A stretch of 55,604 bases of DNA from Deltaproteobacteria bacterium (GTDB lineage: Bacteria > Bacillota > Desulfotomaculia > Desulfotomaculales > JAGUVT01): the NCBI GenBank assembly GCA_020062745.1, contig JAGUVT010000104.1, forward strand, positions 1 through 55,604, written 5' to 3'. Under the pieces are notes generated by a model, which did no database searches, was not told the DNA's origin, and was given only the letters and a program-made list of their open reading frames with translations. The position numbers were made by a program, and so were the translations under genes. Shown piece after piece: positions 47,681-54,551 of the stretch. Position 1 is the stretch's first letter; every line of letters begins with the position of its first letter.

Positions 47681-47885
47681 GAATAGCCACCTCAAAAGTC
47701 GTTATCAAAGGTCGAGTGACTTCTGGCAAGGGAAATTCCTCCAAGTATAACTCTGTTGCCTCCTTGAGATTGGCGACGGCTTCCTCAACCGTGTACCCCT
47801 GACTAACTGTTCCAACTTCGGGGCATTCTGCGACGTATAGATCTTCCTCTTTGCGAAGAACTGCGGTAAAAATTCGCACTGCCAT
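47673..47885 (-). CDS. hicB: HicB-type antitoxin
   Basis: A 70-residue single-domain HicB: FTAVLRKEEDLYVAECPEVG, then TVSQGYTVEEAVANLKEATELYL, the partially degraded RNase H-like fold that blocks HicA. No DNA-binding tail is present, so regulation may be through the toxin complex or another protein. ATG 47885 follows GGAGGTGC. Its 5' end and upstream region occur again at 27755-27898. Confidence 0.88.
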   Translation of the reverse strand: MAVRIFTAVLRKEEDLYVAECPEVGTVSQGYTVEEAVANLKEATELYLEEFPLPEVTRPLITTFEVAIHA

Positions 47886-47980
47886 ATCAGAGCACCTCCT
47901 ACGGGGATTATACCCCTAAATACATCCAAGCTGCAAGCTGAATGTCAGATAACGGCATTGGTGCAAAATAAAGTAATTTG
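47837..47980. repeat. 144-bp direct repeat, copy 2 (hicB 5' end and promoter)
   Basis: Partner of 27755-27898, same orientation, three mismatches and no gaps. This copy is continuous with an intact hicB and is therefore the likely source. Confidence 0.95.
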
Positions 47981-48056
47981 GATTGTGTCATATGAATATG
48001 CAGATACAATAGAGACAAATATCATTAAGAAGGCGAGGATGGATGTTATAATAATT

Positions 48057-48180
48057 AAACTGGGGCTGTCCGGCTTTGTATTTCTTTGTAAATCTCGCCA
48101 ATGCCGTGTTCTATCCCGGCAAGGGCTAAAATGATTCCGTATGCGATAACAATGATCTTTGTTGCTTTATTTATCTTCAT
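48057..48180 (-). pseudogene. Truncated small membrane protein
   Basis: ATG 48180 opens MKINKATKIIVIAYGIILAL then AGIEHGIGEIYKEI, stopping at 48057 after 40 residues. The GIEHGIGEI block is the start of a larger membrane protein often found downstream of the multi-pass protein beside it; here only the first helix remains. It overlaps the upstream gene by 14 nt. Confidence 0.5.
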
Positions 48181-48694
48181 TTTTCGAAACACCCTGCTCT
48201 AACTGAAAGAGTCTTCGGGCGACCAGGATCAACCATATTGCCCAGGGTACCAAAGACGCCAGCGAGAAATAGAGGCCTAACGTTCCTGCTGAAGATGGTA
48301 CTATCATCAACACACCGGCCAAGATTCCCAAATAAGCGGTTGTTTTGCTAAAGAGCCTGCTCCGAAGCATGATGGCTGAAAAAATAAAGAGGACAATGGT
48401 ATTGAGGACGTAATATATGTCGAAAGCGGTGCCCGTATATGTCTCAAGCATTACTTGACCGGCTGTCAGGAACATCGTCCTCTGCGCTTCTGTTGTCGCT
48501 GCAGCATATTGGTTGCTGAGAGAAAGTATCTCAAAAGCCGTATTCGACGAGAAGTAGGCGGCTATTCCAATGAGGCCAAGGACCACAGCAATCAGCATGG
48601 AGGATTCACCGGCCCGTTTTAAAACGGCATAGAGGGCGAGATATATGAGAATTAAGAGTACGCTATCCACAATATACAGAAGATCAAGGCTCAA
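48167..48694 (-). CDS. Multi-pass membrane protein (DUF4386-like), probably 5'-truncated
   Basis: About 175 residues with four or five hydrophobic helices: LLYIVDSVLLILIYLALYAV, SSMLIAVVLGLIGIAAYF, YVLNTIVLFIFSAIML, YLGILAGVLMIVPSSAG, and a final helix. The block AAYFSSNTAFEILSLSNQYA is a strong family mark. The only start in this frame is TTG 48694, and the same frame remains open upstream as FALFHNNWLLGLLSL, which belongs to the protein. A good AAGGAGG-ATG (48740) is in a different frame, so a frameshift or truncation has removed the natural start. No function is known. Confidence 0.55.
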   Translation of the reverse strand: MSLDLLYIVDSVLLILIYLALYAVLKRAGESSMLIAVVLGLIGIAAYFSSNTAFEILSLSNQYAAATTEAQRTMFLTAGQVMLETYTGTAFDIYYVLNTIVLFIFSAIMLRSRLFSKTTAYLGILAGVLMIVPSSAGTLGLYFSLASLVPWAIWLILVARRLFQLEQGVSKNEDK

Positions 48695-48811
48695 CAGTCC
48701 TAGAAGCCAGTTGTTGTGAAATAGAGCGAAATTGAGACATTTAATTCTCCTCCTTTTTGCCTTTCTTAGGCACAGCTTTTCAGATAATATCGTATAAACA
48801 AACCAGTTCGT

Positions 48812-49042
48812 TTATACTACTATCTCTTTACCAATCCAGACAATCTCGATTCCTATTTCTTTGGCAACGATATCAATTTCGGGGTCCCCGGTAACTACCG
48901 GAGCCATTATCTCCCGGGCCAACCCCAAAACGAAAGCGTCAGCGTAAGAAAGGCTGATATCCGCCACTATTTGAGCACCAGGTTCATCCTCTAACAACGC
49001 CAGAATGGCATAAGTATCAAAGACGAACTTTTCTTCACTCAC
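48812..49042 (-). CDS. Shortened PIN-domain toxin
   Basis: Starts KFVFDTYAILALLEDEPGAQ with the first catalytic Asp, then jumps to YADAFVLGLAREI and PVVTGDPEIDIVAKEIGIEI, the third and fourth acidic motifs. At 76 residues it lacks about 50 residues that would carry the central helices, so it looks like an in-frame internal deletion and is probably inactive. It overlaps the antitoxin stop by 4 nt. Confidence 0.7.
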   Translation of the reverse strand: MSEEKFVFDTYAILALLEDEPGAQIVADISLSYADAFVLGLAREIMAPVVTGDPEIDIVAKEIGIEIVWIGKEIVV

Positions 49043-49284
49043 AGCTCCTCGCGCTCTCTTTCCAGGGCCCGTTCTTTTAACAGTAAAGCCGTTAGTTTTT
49101 CATGGCCTTTGCTTTTGCACTTCCCCCGCAAACTTAAAAGGGGATGCTGTGGAAATGGGCGTAACACAATGGCCCCATCTGCTTCCTCTATAATTAATTT
49201 GTCACCCTTTTTCAGATCATAGCGTTTTCGCAAGGAAACGGGTATTGAAATCTGGCCTTTCTCAGATAAAGTAACTTTCAGCAT
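49039..49284 (-). CDS. AbrB-type antitoxin
   Basis: An 81-residue protein: AbrB domain at residues 1-45 (VTLSEKGQISIPVSLRKRYD, LKKGDKLIIEE), then a charged helical tail (HEKLTALLLKERALERERE). Partner of the shortened PIN toxin. Its probable -10 (TATAAT) lies in the 29-nt motif at 49312-49340, about 40 nt before the start. Confidence 0.85.
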   Translation of the reverse strand: MLKVTLSEKGQISIPVSLRKRYDLKKGDKLIIEEADGAIVLRPFPQHPLLSLRGKCKSKGHEKLTALLLKERALEREREEL

Positions 49285-49311
49285 CTGTCTTACCTCACAG
49301 TTAAATTTCTT

Positions 49312-49340
49312 ACTACCAGTTTATTATACTACCTTACCGC
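49312..49340 (-). promoter_or_regulatory. Antitoxin promoter motif, copy 1
   Basis: The minus strand has GGTAGTATAATAAACTGGTAGT; TATAAT is a likely -10 for abrB at 49284. The same 29 nt recur at 53807-53835 with two differences. Confidence 0.5.
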
Positions 49341-49378
49341 TTCACCGTAAATGAGAACAACAACGCGAGATACAAGAT

Positions 49379-49432
49379 ATTGTCCCCTGAATTATGCCTC
49401 CCAAATTTAATATGGTGTCCCCCGAATTGCGC
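49379..49432. repeat. IS-end-like repeat, copy 1
   Basis: TGTCCCCTGAATT-ATGCCTCC is followed after 17 nt by TGTCCCCCGAATT-GCGCCTCC. A shorter version occurs at 52320-52358. Internally repeated ends of this kind are typical of IS21-like elements, but no transposase is nearby. Confidence 0.55.
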
Positions 49433-49856
49433 CTCCATGTAAACCTTCACCCATCGCTGCAGCCATCAATCTGTTGTCGAAAGTCAATAAGTAAGATTCC
49501 GGGATTCTCTTTTGTAACGTTTTTGCAGTGGTCAGGTGCCATAAGTCAGCGCCCCGCAGCGGCCATTTCTGAGATAAGGCTTTAAAACCGTCCCAATCCG
49601 GCATTAAGTATAAACGCCTCCACGGGCCTTCTTCCAGGGATTCATAAGCGGCATTTATAAGCACATCAGCCAGAAGACCTTCACGCCTTATGCGGGATAT
49701 AACCGCATAAACCTCGGCGCAGGAAAGAGAAGAAATGAGATGGACACCTTCCCGGTGCGACCAGTTTATCGCCTCTTCACTGTGTTTATCCTTGAAAAGA
49801 GCGGACAAGACGGCTGAAGCATCCCAATATACGACAACGGGATTATTGTTATGCAC
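49407..49856 (-). CDS. VapC-type PIN-domain toxin
   Basis: A 149-residue PIN protein: VVYWDASAVLSALFKDKHSE with the first Asp, LISSLSCAEVYAVISRI with the Glu, PLRGADLWHLTTAKTL with the third acidic residue, and YLLTFDNRLMAAAMGEGL with the fourth. The opening YWDASAVL and the ADLWHL block are normal for a VapC subgroup paired with Phd-type antitoxins. The start overlaps the antitoxin stop by one base. The 3' end runs through the IS-end-like repeat at 49379-49432, so the last few residues may be replaced. Confidence 0.85.
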   Translation of the reverse strand: MHNNNPVVVYWDASAVLSALFKDKHSEEAINWSHREGVHLISSLSCAEVYAVISRIRREGLLADVLINAAYESLEEGPWRRLYLMPDWDGFKALSQKWPLRGADLWHLTTAKTLQKRIPESYLLTFDNRLMAAAMGEGLHGGAIRGTPY

Positions 49857-50143
49857 TAACCTCTGTCCTCCTCCAACATTCTGCGGGCCGATTCATCCGG
49901 TAAGGGCAAAGGAGGAGGTAAATTTCTCGCCTTTTTCTTTTTAGCAGGTTGGATCAAGCCCTCTCTCTCCAGGCTTGCTATGCGCTCGGCGAGGGGAATA
50001 TCCTCTACCGCAGAAACCGGAACGATTCGACCCACAGGCTTGTTCCGGTCGGTAATAATAATTTCCGCTCCTTTTTGAACCTCCTTGAGCAATTTGCTGA
50101 GATTTATTTTAGCGTCGCGGATACCAATGCTTACAGGTCTCAT
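49856..50143 (-). CDS. Phd/YefM-family antitoxin
   Basis: A 95-residue antitoxin: VSIGIRDAKINLSKLLKEVQKG, then AEIIITDRNKPVGRIVPV, the Phd/YefM DNA-binding fold, and a basic, proline-rich tail (KKKKARNLPPPLPLPDESA) that would contact the PIN toxin. ATG 50143 has AAAGGAGGGG upstream; the open frame to 50245 has no better start. Cognate antitoxin of 49407-49856. Confidence 0.85.
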   Translation of the reverse strand: MRPVSIGIRDAKINLSKLLKEVQKGAEIIITDRNKPVGRIVPVSAVEDIPLAERIASLEREGLIQPAKKKKARNLPPPLPLPDESARRMLEEDRG

Positions 50144-50330
50144 ACCCAACCCCTCCTTTAAGGTAACTATAGTAGTTACAAGTAGATTATAACTACTATG
50201 ACTACAAAAATCAAGGCCTCTTTGATAAAAGCCATTATTTTCCAAAAAACCCTTGCTACTATGCTAATTGTCCTATATATTAACATAATATGTTTTATTA
50301 TGCAGGAAATATATAAAACAGAATATTGTT

Positions 50331-50592
50331 ATGCTAAACGAATTCAAAACGTTTCTACAGCAAAAGGGTTCAATTAAGTCCCGGCACATTCCTTTCTACG
50401 TCAAGTGGGTAGCGGATTGTTACGCCATACTTGATGTATCGCCTACCGCACGCCTTCGCAGCGAAGCGAAGAAAGAGTTTTTGTCAAAGATAGCGAAAAA
50501 CCATGAGGACCGGTAGGTCAGGCGGGCCGGTGCGGCGCTGCGGCCTTACGATTACTTCCTTGTTGACGAACTGAAATCTGCTGGGCAGGCGC
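50331..50592 (+). pseudogene. Tyrosine-recombinase N-terminal relic, copy 1
   Basis: ATG 50331 opens a core-binding (SAM-like) domain: LNEFKTFLQQKGSIKSRHIP, YVKWVADCYAIL, and EFLSKIAKNHEDR, then TAG. Reading through the stop gives VRRAGAALRPYDYFLVDEL, the next helix of an integron-type or phage integrase. The catalytic domain is absent. A related fragment lies at 53377-53528. From 50593 to 50766 nothing is recognised. Confidence 0.75.
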
Positions 50593-50766
50593 TACGTGGA
50601 TGAGATAACCAAAGAACGGTACCGAAACTGGAAATTAATTCGTCCCGCAGTCATGGTCAGTTTTGGGGTAACGCGGGTATTTCCGGATGACCCTTACTTG
50701 ACTATGGTTATGTTTAAAGACCCCTTCCCCGTAAGCAGCCGGGCCGTTGACAGCCGGCATAATTCA

Positions 50767-51933
50767 TTACAACTCCGTTCCTTCTCTAATAATGTTCATA
50801 TAAGAATCATACATAAAAAGCCTGTTGCGTTTCTTTCCGCTTATCTCTTTTAGAATACCAAGCCGTTCCAGATTGTTTATTGCTTTTCTGGCCGCCGGGG
50901 AACTTACATCAAGTTTTCTTACCACTATTGGAACAGAAACCAGCGGCTGCTGATAAAGCATATCGAGTAAACGCATCCCGGTAGAAGAAGCCTTGCCTAA
51001 AGTGTTTACCAAAACTCGATGCTTTGCCTGCAAGTCCATGATTAACCTGGCTGCTGCCGTGGCCTGCTTTGATATATCAAGTACACCTCTTAAGTAAAAC
51101 TTGATCCAGCCTTCCCAATCGCCATCCCGCCTGATAGCGGTCAGCCGCTCATAATACTCGTCACGAAACTGCTTGAAATAAAGGCTTAAATATAGCAGGG
51201 GTTTCTCAATTACCTGGTCATGACAAAGGATAAAGGCAATTAATAGCCTGCCAACACGGCCATTACCATCAAGAAACGGGTGAATGGTTTCAAACTGAGA
51301 ATGGGCCAGACCCGCTTTTATCAATGCCGGCGTAGGGTTATTTTCATCATGCAGAAATTTTTCCAGATCTCCCATGCAGGGTAAAACTTCATGTGCCGGT
51401 GGAGGTACGAACCGGGCATTTGACGGTACAGTTCCACCTATCCAATTCTGATTTTTCCTAAACTGACCCGGCAACTTATGACTGCCCCGCGTTCCCTGTA
51501 ATAATCTGGCGTGAATCTCCTTAATTAGACGCAAACTAAGCGGCAATTCTTTAAGCCTTTCCAGGCCGTAGTACATAGCTGCCACATAATTAGAGACTTC
51601 TTTTACGTCATCAGAAGAAGTATCATTATCCGGCTCGCCCTCGTACTCAAGGAGATCCGCCAGTGATGCTTGTGTGCCTTCTATCTGAGAGCTCAGCACA
51701 GCCTCTTTTCTGACGTACATATACAGAAAAAGATCCGGGTTGGGCAGCATATAAGTTGCCCCGTCAAGCCTGCCCAATGCCCTGTTTGCCTTTTCTACCA
51801 GGTTTTTCATCTCGTCATCGTATTGGAGCGGCGGATCGGGTGGCAACGGTCTGGGAACAAAAGCACTAAACCCATCCGCTCCAGTTTGCTGAACGACTAA
51901 TTTACCTGCTCTTGGAGAAGCCTTCGCTAACAT
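50767..51933 (-). CDS. Fic-family protein (probable AMP-transferase) with C-terminal winged helix
   Basis: A 388-residue Fic protein. The active-site loop HPFLDGNGRVGR lies near residue 216, with all catalytic residues. Near residue 80, LSSQIEGT matches the S-x-x-x-E-G inhibitory motif, so this is a class II enzyme with the inhibitor helix in its own N-terminus. The C-terminal about 80 residues form a winged helix (SVPIVVRKLDVSSPAARKAI, NNLERLGILKEISGKKRNRL). Such proteins usually transfer AMP to a target protein; the target is unknown. ATG 51933 has AAGGAG 7 nt upstream. Three copies of an operator-like sequence upstream suggest autoregulation. Confidence 0.92.
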   Translation of the reverse strand: MLAKASPRAGKLVVQQTGADGFSAFVPRPLPPDPPLQYDDEMKNLVEKANRALGRLDGATYMLPNPDLFLYMYVRKEAVLSSQIEGTQASLADLLEYEGEPDNDTSSDDVKEVSNYVAAMYYGLERLKELPLSLRLIKEIHARLLQGTRGSHKLPGQFRKNQNWIGGTVPSNARFVPPPAHEVLPCMGDLEKFLHDENNPTPALIKAGLAHSQFETIHPFLDGNGRVGRLLIAFILCHDQVIEKPLLYLSLYFKQFRDEYYERLTAIRRDGDWEGWIKFYLRGVLDISKQATAAARLIMDLQAKHRVLVNTLGKASSTGMRLLDMLYQQPLVSVPIVVRKLDVSSPAARKAINNLERLGILKEISGKKRNRLFMYDSYMNIIREGTEL

Positions 51934-51962
51934 GTCCAAACTCCTTAAAAAGGATAAACTGT

Positions 51963-52030
51963 TTTCGTTTCTTTTTTTATGTTGATAAGAAGCTTTCGTT
52001 TCTTATCGATCATCACTAAGAAACGAAAGC
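51963..52030. promoter_or_regulatory. Repeated operator-like sites upstream of fic
   Basis: GCTTTCGTTTCTTA (51992-52005) and TAAGAAACGAAAGC (52017-52030) are perfect 14-bp inverted copies with an 11-nt gap; a third half-site, TTTCGTTTCTT, lies at 51963-51973 as a direct copy. They occupy the fic promoter region, 30-100 nt before the start. A fragment ATTTCTTAG follows at 52038. Confidence 0.7.
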
Positions 52031-52161
52031 CAAAAATCATTTCTTAGTAAAACATTATACCATTAAATCAATCAATTTAAACCCCTGGAATTGGTTGGCT
52101 TAATGCTTTATGCTGCCGGCAAAACAAAAAGCCAGTCCATAAACTGGATTCATTACAAAAA

Positions 52162-52330
52162 CTAAATTTCCACACAATCGGTAAGCCAGTTAACCGCCTG
52201 GATGGCGGTATCCAGTTCCCGGTAAGCCCTGGCAACGTTATCAATTTCCTGTTGCAACAATTCCATGTCTATTGTTACCTGGAATTTGATTTCCAAGCAA
52301 GATATTGCTTCCAGAATTATACCTCCCAAA
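52162..52330 (-). pseudogene. C-terminal relic of an unknown small protein
   Basis: The minus strand reads IDMELLQQEIDNVARAYREL then DTAIQAVNWLTDCVEI with a stop at 52162. The RELDTAIQ-x-x-NW pattern is common at the end of small clostridial proteins of unknown function. The 5' side runs into the IS-end-like repeat at 52320, so it is broken. Confidence 0.4.
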
Positions 52331-52358
52331 TTTGATATGGCGTCCCCCGAATTACGCC
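52320..52358. repeat. IS-end-like repeat, copy 2
   Basis: ACCTCCCAAATTTGATATGG followed by CGTCCCCCGAATTACGCC matches 49393-49431 with a few changes. Same orientation as copy 1. Confidence 0.6.
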
Positions 52359-52451
52359 CACTCCACATCCTTTTCGGAATCAAAGCGCAAACCGGGCTCC
52401 GGTAAGCGCCGAAGTCCGGTTCTTGTCAGGTAACATTTCGCTTAAACAACA

Positions 52452-52862
52452 CTATTGGGGCAATTGAATAAATCCGGCAGTAGCGAAATGAATATCGAAA
52501 GCAAACGCTTCTGTAATTTTCATTTTCTTCATCAAGGCAAAAGTAACGGCATCGGTTAGGGAAAAGGATTGATCACTATATTTACGTAAGATTGTGATTG
52601 CCTCTCCAGTAAGATCCGAATCGGCATAAATAATTTTAACCTTTAGTGAGGAGGTAATTCGTTCCCACCAGCCCAGGGCTGTCTCCAGCCCACAATCCAG
52701 CCTTAATAAAATATATGTCTCGGCCACTACCAGATTGGTGGTCAGAAGCTCATGGAAATCTTTAAAAATTCCCTTATAAAAGCTACCGGCTGTTTCATGA
52801 TATTGATCGCGGCGGTTGGTTACAGCTACCCAGGCGGAAGTATCCACAAATATTCGCTTCAA
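52452..52862 (-). CDS. VapC-type PIN-domain toxin
   Basis: A 136-residue PIN protein: RIFVDTSAWVAVTNRRDQYH (first Asp), TTNLVVAETYILLRLDCG (Glu), QSFSLTDAVTFALMKKM (third acidic residue) and EAFAFDIHFATAGFIQL (fourth). All four acidic positions are present, so it is likely an active ribonuclease. The start overlaps the antitoxin stop by 4 nt. The relic at 29224-29405 is of the same type. Confidence 0.9.
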   Translation of the reverse strand: MKRIFVDTSAWVAVTNRRDQYHETAGSFYKGIFKDFHELLTTNLVVAETYILLRLDCGLETALGWWERITSSLKVKIIYADSDLTGEAITILRKYSDQSFSLTDAVTFALMKKMKITEAFAFDIHFATAGFIQLPQ

Positions 52863-53110
52863 GCTTTCCAGTTCTCCTTTTCCCTCAAAACCAGGTAGTG
52901 GTCGTGCCGTTCGGAGAGATCCGGCGTTTTGCCGGTACCTAAACCGATAATGTCGAGGGCGGTGTCCTGTAAGCCGGGTTCTTTTTGCAACCCCTGGTAG
53001 AGGTATTTTCTAATTAATTCCGCCTGGGATACCTTTTTTCTTTTTGCGATCAGGCGCAATTGTTGATGTAACGCCTGATCCACATACACTTGCAGGGGGA
53101 TCTTTTTCAT
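52859..53110 (-). CDS. Ribbon-helix-helix (CopG-type) antitoxin
   Basis: An 83-residue antitoxin: KIPLQVYVDQALHQQLRLIA, then KRKKVSQAELIRKYLYQGL, a clear ribbon-helix-helix fold. The tail (SERHDHYLVLREKENWKA) fits toxin binding. ATG 53110 is likely, though GGAGG is 13 nt away; GTG 53122 or TTG 53113 are possible. Partner of 52452-52862. Confidence 0.85.
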   Translation of the reverse strand: MKKIPLQVYVDQALHQQLRLIAKRKKVSQAELIRKYLYQGLQKEPGLQDTALDIIGLGTGKTPDLSERHDHYLVLREKENWKA

Positions 53111-53156
53111 CAATCGATGCACCTCCGTTTATTGTTCATGTACTTATATTACATGA

Positions 53157-53309
53157 ATGCGTGGAAAACAACAAGTGTTAAGAAGTGTTCAACGGCAAAA
53201 ATCTCCCGGGGATCAGGTTTTTCTGGACGTGATCTCCAGCGGAGTTCCCGATATCGTGGAGTCGAACGAACTCTTAAAGTCCATTGACCAGCTAATAAAA
53301 TCGGAATAA
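53157..53309 (+). CDS. Small unknown ORF, possible C-terminal relic
   Basis: Fifty codons reading MRGKQQVLRSVQRQ, then GDQVFLDVISSGVPDIVESN and ELLKSIDQLIKSE. The composition looks protein-like, with a strand and a C-terminal helix, and suggests the end of a longer protein, but I do not recognise the family. No ribosome site. Confidence 0.3.
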   Translation: MRGKQQVLRSVQRQKSPGDQVFLDVISSGVPDIVESNELLKSIDQLIKSE

Positions 53310-53376
53310 GAGAAATGGCATTGAACGTTACATCAGCAATCTTAGCCATCGTGTTTTCCTTATTTTATACTCAGTC

Positions 53377-53528
53377 AAATGGGTAGCGGATTGTTGCGCC
53401 CTTCTTGATGTATCGCCTACCGCACGCCTTCGCAGCGAAGCGAAGAAAGAGTTTTTGTCACAGATAGCGAAAAACCATGAGGACTGGCAAGTCAGGTAGG
53501 CCGATGCGGCGCTGCGGCTTTAAGATTA
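53377..53528 (+). pseudogene. Tyrosine-recombinase N-terminal relic, copy 2
   Basis: Closely matches 50397-50560. It reads VKWVADCCALLDVSPTARLR, then FLSQIAKNHEDWQVR and TAG, then ADAALRL. Copy 1 has its stop three codons earlier, where this copy still has Gln, and has Arg where this copy stops. The two copies have thus decayed independently. Confidence 0.75.
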
Positions 53529-53811
53529 CTTCCTGCCAGGTATATTCTTGAAAAGGTTGCCTGTTTCCTTTTTTTCTCTTCTATTCACCCACTCCCTGGA
53601 GAGCGCTTCTGCCTGTTCCAGGACAAGTTCGGTGGCCCGGGCCTGCTTATCCGGCGGATAGCCGTAGCGAACGAGGCGCTATTTGTCCAGGCGCGGGCAG
53701 GCATAGTCCTTGGGCAGTACGCCCTTGAGCGAAGGGTTGTCACGCTCGAGCGAGCATGGCCTCATCGACAATCTTGCCGATATTGGGCTGTTTGGCGTTT
53801 CCTTTGACTAC
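53526..53811 (-). pseudogene. Chimeric relic of type I restriction-modification genes (HsdM joined to HsdR)
   Basis: From 53811 the minus strand reads [13 protein letters not shown], then, after a frameshift, [19 protein letters not shown] and TAG, the well-known C-terminal half of N-6 methylase HsdM ([22 protein letters not shown] in intact proteins has Gln at the TAG). Directly after comes [20 protein letters not shown] then AEALSREWV, the C-terminal end of the HsdR endonuclease. The middle of hsdM, hsdS and nearly all of hsdR have been deleted, leaving both ends fused. Confidence 0.75.
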
Positions 53812-53835
53812 CAGTTTATTATACTACTTTATCGC
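53807..53835 (-). promoter_or_regulatory. Antitoxin promoter motif, copy 2
   Basis: Same 29 nt as 49312-49340 with two differences, including TATAAT. Here no antitoxin follows; it lies between a vapC stop and the HsdM relic, so it is probably a leftover. Confidence 0.45.
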
Positions 53836-53842
53836 AGTGCAA

Positions 53843-54256
53843 TCAGGGATTTTTAAATGGGAGGCTTTCGATTTTGATCTCGTCCGCTAAAGCTTCGTAC
53901 TCGGGATCTTTATGGAGCAAGACAGCGTCGTGCAACTTCGCATATGCCGCAATAACAGCGTCCGCAAGGGAAATCCGGCGGAATGCCTTGAAACGTGCAG
54001 CAGTCAGTAAAACAGCTTCATCAGTATTCCACAAGATTTTGACCGGTAATTGCTTCATTAACACATAGCGGCGGTCAGCGTCAGCCTGACCGCTTTCTCG
54101 GAGTGAGATATAGTAAACTTCAAGGAGCACCATATAGGGAAGAATGACGTTTTGTCGGCTTAGGACTTCCGCCACTCGATCGGCACCATCCTCTTCCTCC
54201 ATTAAAGCAATGATGGCCGAAGAGTCCAAAACAAACCTTTCTGTTTTAGCGGTCAT
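53843..54256 (-). CDS. VapC-type PIN-domain toxin
   Basis: A 137-residue PIN protein: RFVLDSSAIIALMEEEDGAD (first Asp), MVLLEVYYISLRESGQ (Glu), RISLADAVIAAYAKLHDAVL (third acidic residue) and HKDPEYEALADEIKIESLPF (fourth). The end, with P-E-Y-E-A-L and I-x-x-E-x-L-P-F, is typical of PIN toxins paired with AbrB-type antitoxins. Overlaps the antitoxin by 11 nt. Intact. Confidence 0.9.
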   Translation of the reverse strand: MTAKTERFVLDSSAIIALMEEEDGADRVAEVLSRQNVILPYMVLLEVYYISLRESGQADADRRYVLMKQLPVKILWNTDEAVLLTAARFKAFRRISLADAVIAAYAKLHDAVLLHKDPEYEALADEIKIESLPFKNP

Positions 54257-54476
54257 TTAATACATCTTCCCGTCGTTCCGCCAATAATTTCCTTCCGAGA
54301 CCGCTCCCTCTGGCGCATCCCCGCAATGCCTGGATCGGATCACCGCTGACAGGAATAACTTTTATCGTCTGGCCGTCGTCCACCCATTCCAAATAATCAC
54401 CCGTCCGTATGCCGAACCTTTCACGCAACCTGGCAGGAATAGCCGTCTGCCCCCGTTTCGTAACAGTCGTTCGCAT
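54246..54476 (-). CDS. AbrB-type antitoxin
   Basis: A 76-residue protein: AbrB domain TTVTKRGQTAIPARLRERFG then IRTGDYLEWVDDGQTIKVIP, and a tail (GLGRKLLAERREDVLNDR) for toxin binding. ATG 54476 follows GAGGTGG; an ATG at 54485 is also in frame. Partner of 53843-54256. Confidence 0.88.
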   Translation of the reverse strand: MRTTVTKRGQTAIPARLRERFGIRTGDYLEWVDDGQTIKVIPVSGDPIQALRGCARGSGLGRKLLAERREDVLNDR

Positions 54477-54551
54477 TATAACCACCTCGTTTTTATGTTA
54501 TCACATGCTATTCATATATGCAACAGGCTGTTTTCTAAAAATACATGTTTT

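Noticed and set aside
50596-50853. Plus-strand frame of 85 codons before fic
   Set aside because: It runs into the antisense of fic, has no ribosome site and no recognisable motif.
52162-52383. Complete small gene of 73 codons
   Set aside because: Its first part crosses the IS-end-like repeat and has no ribosome site; only the last 40 codons look like protein, so it is listed as a relic.
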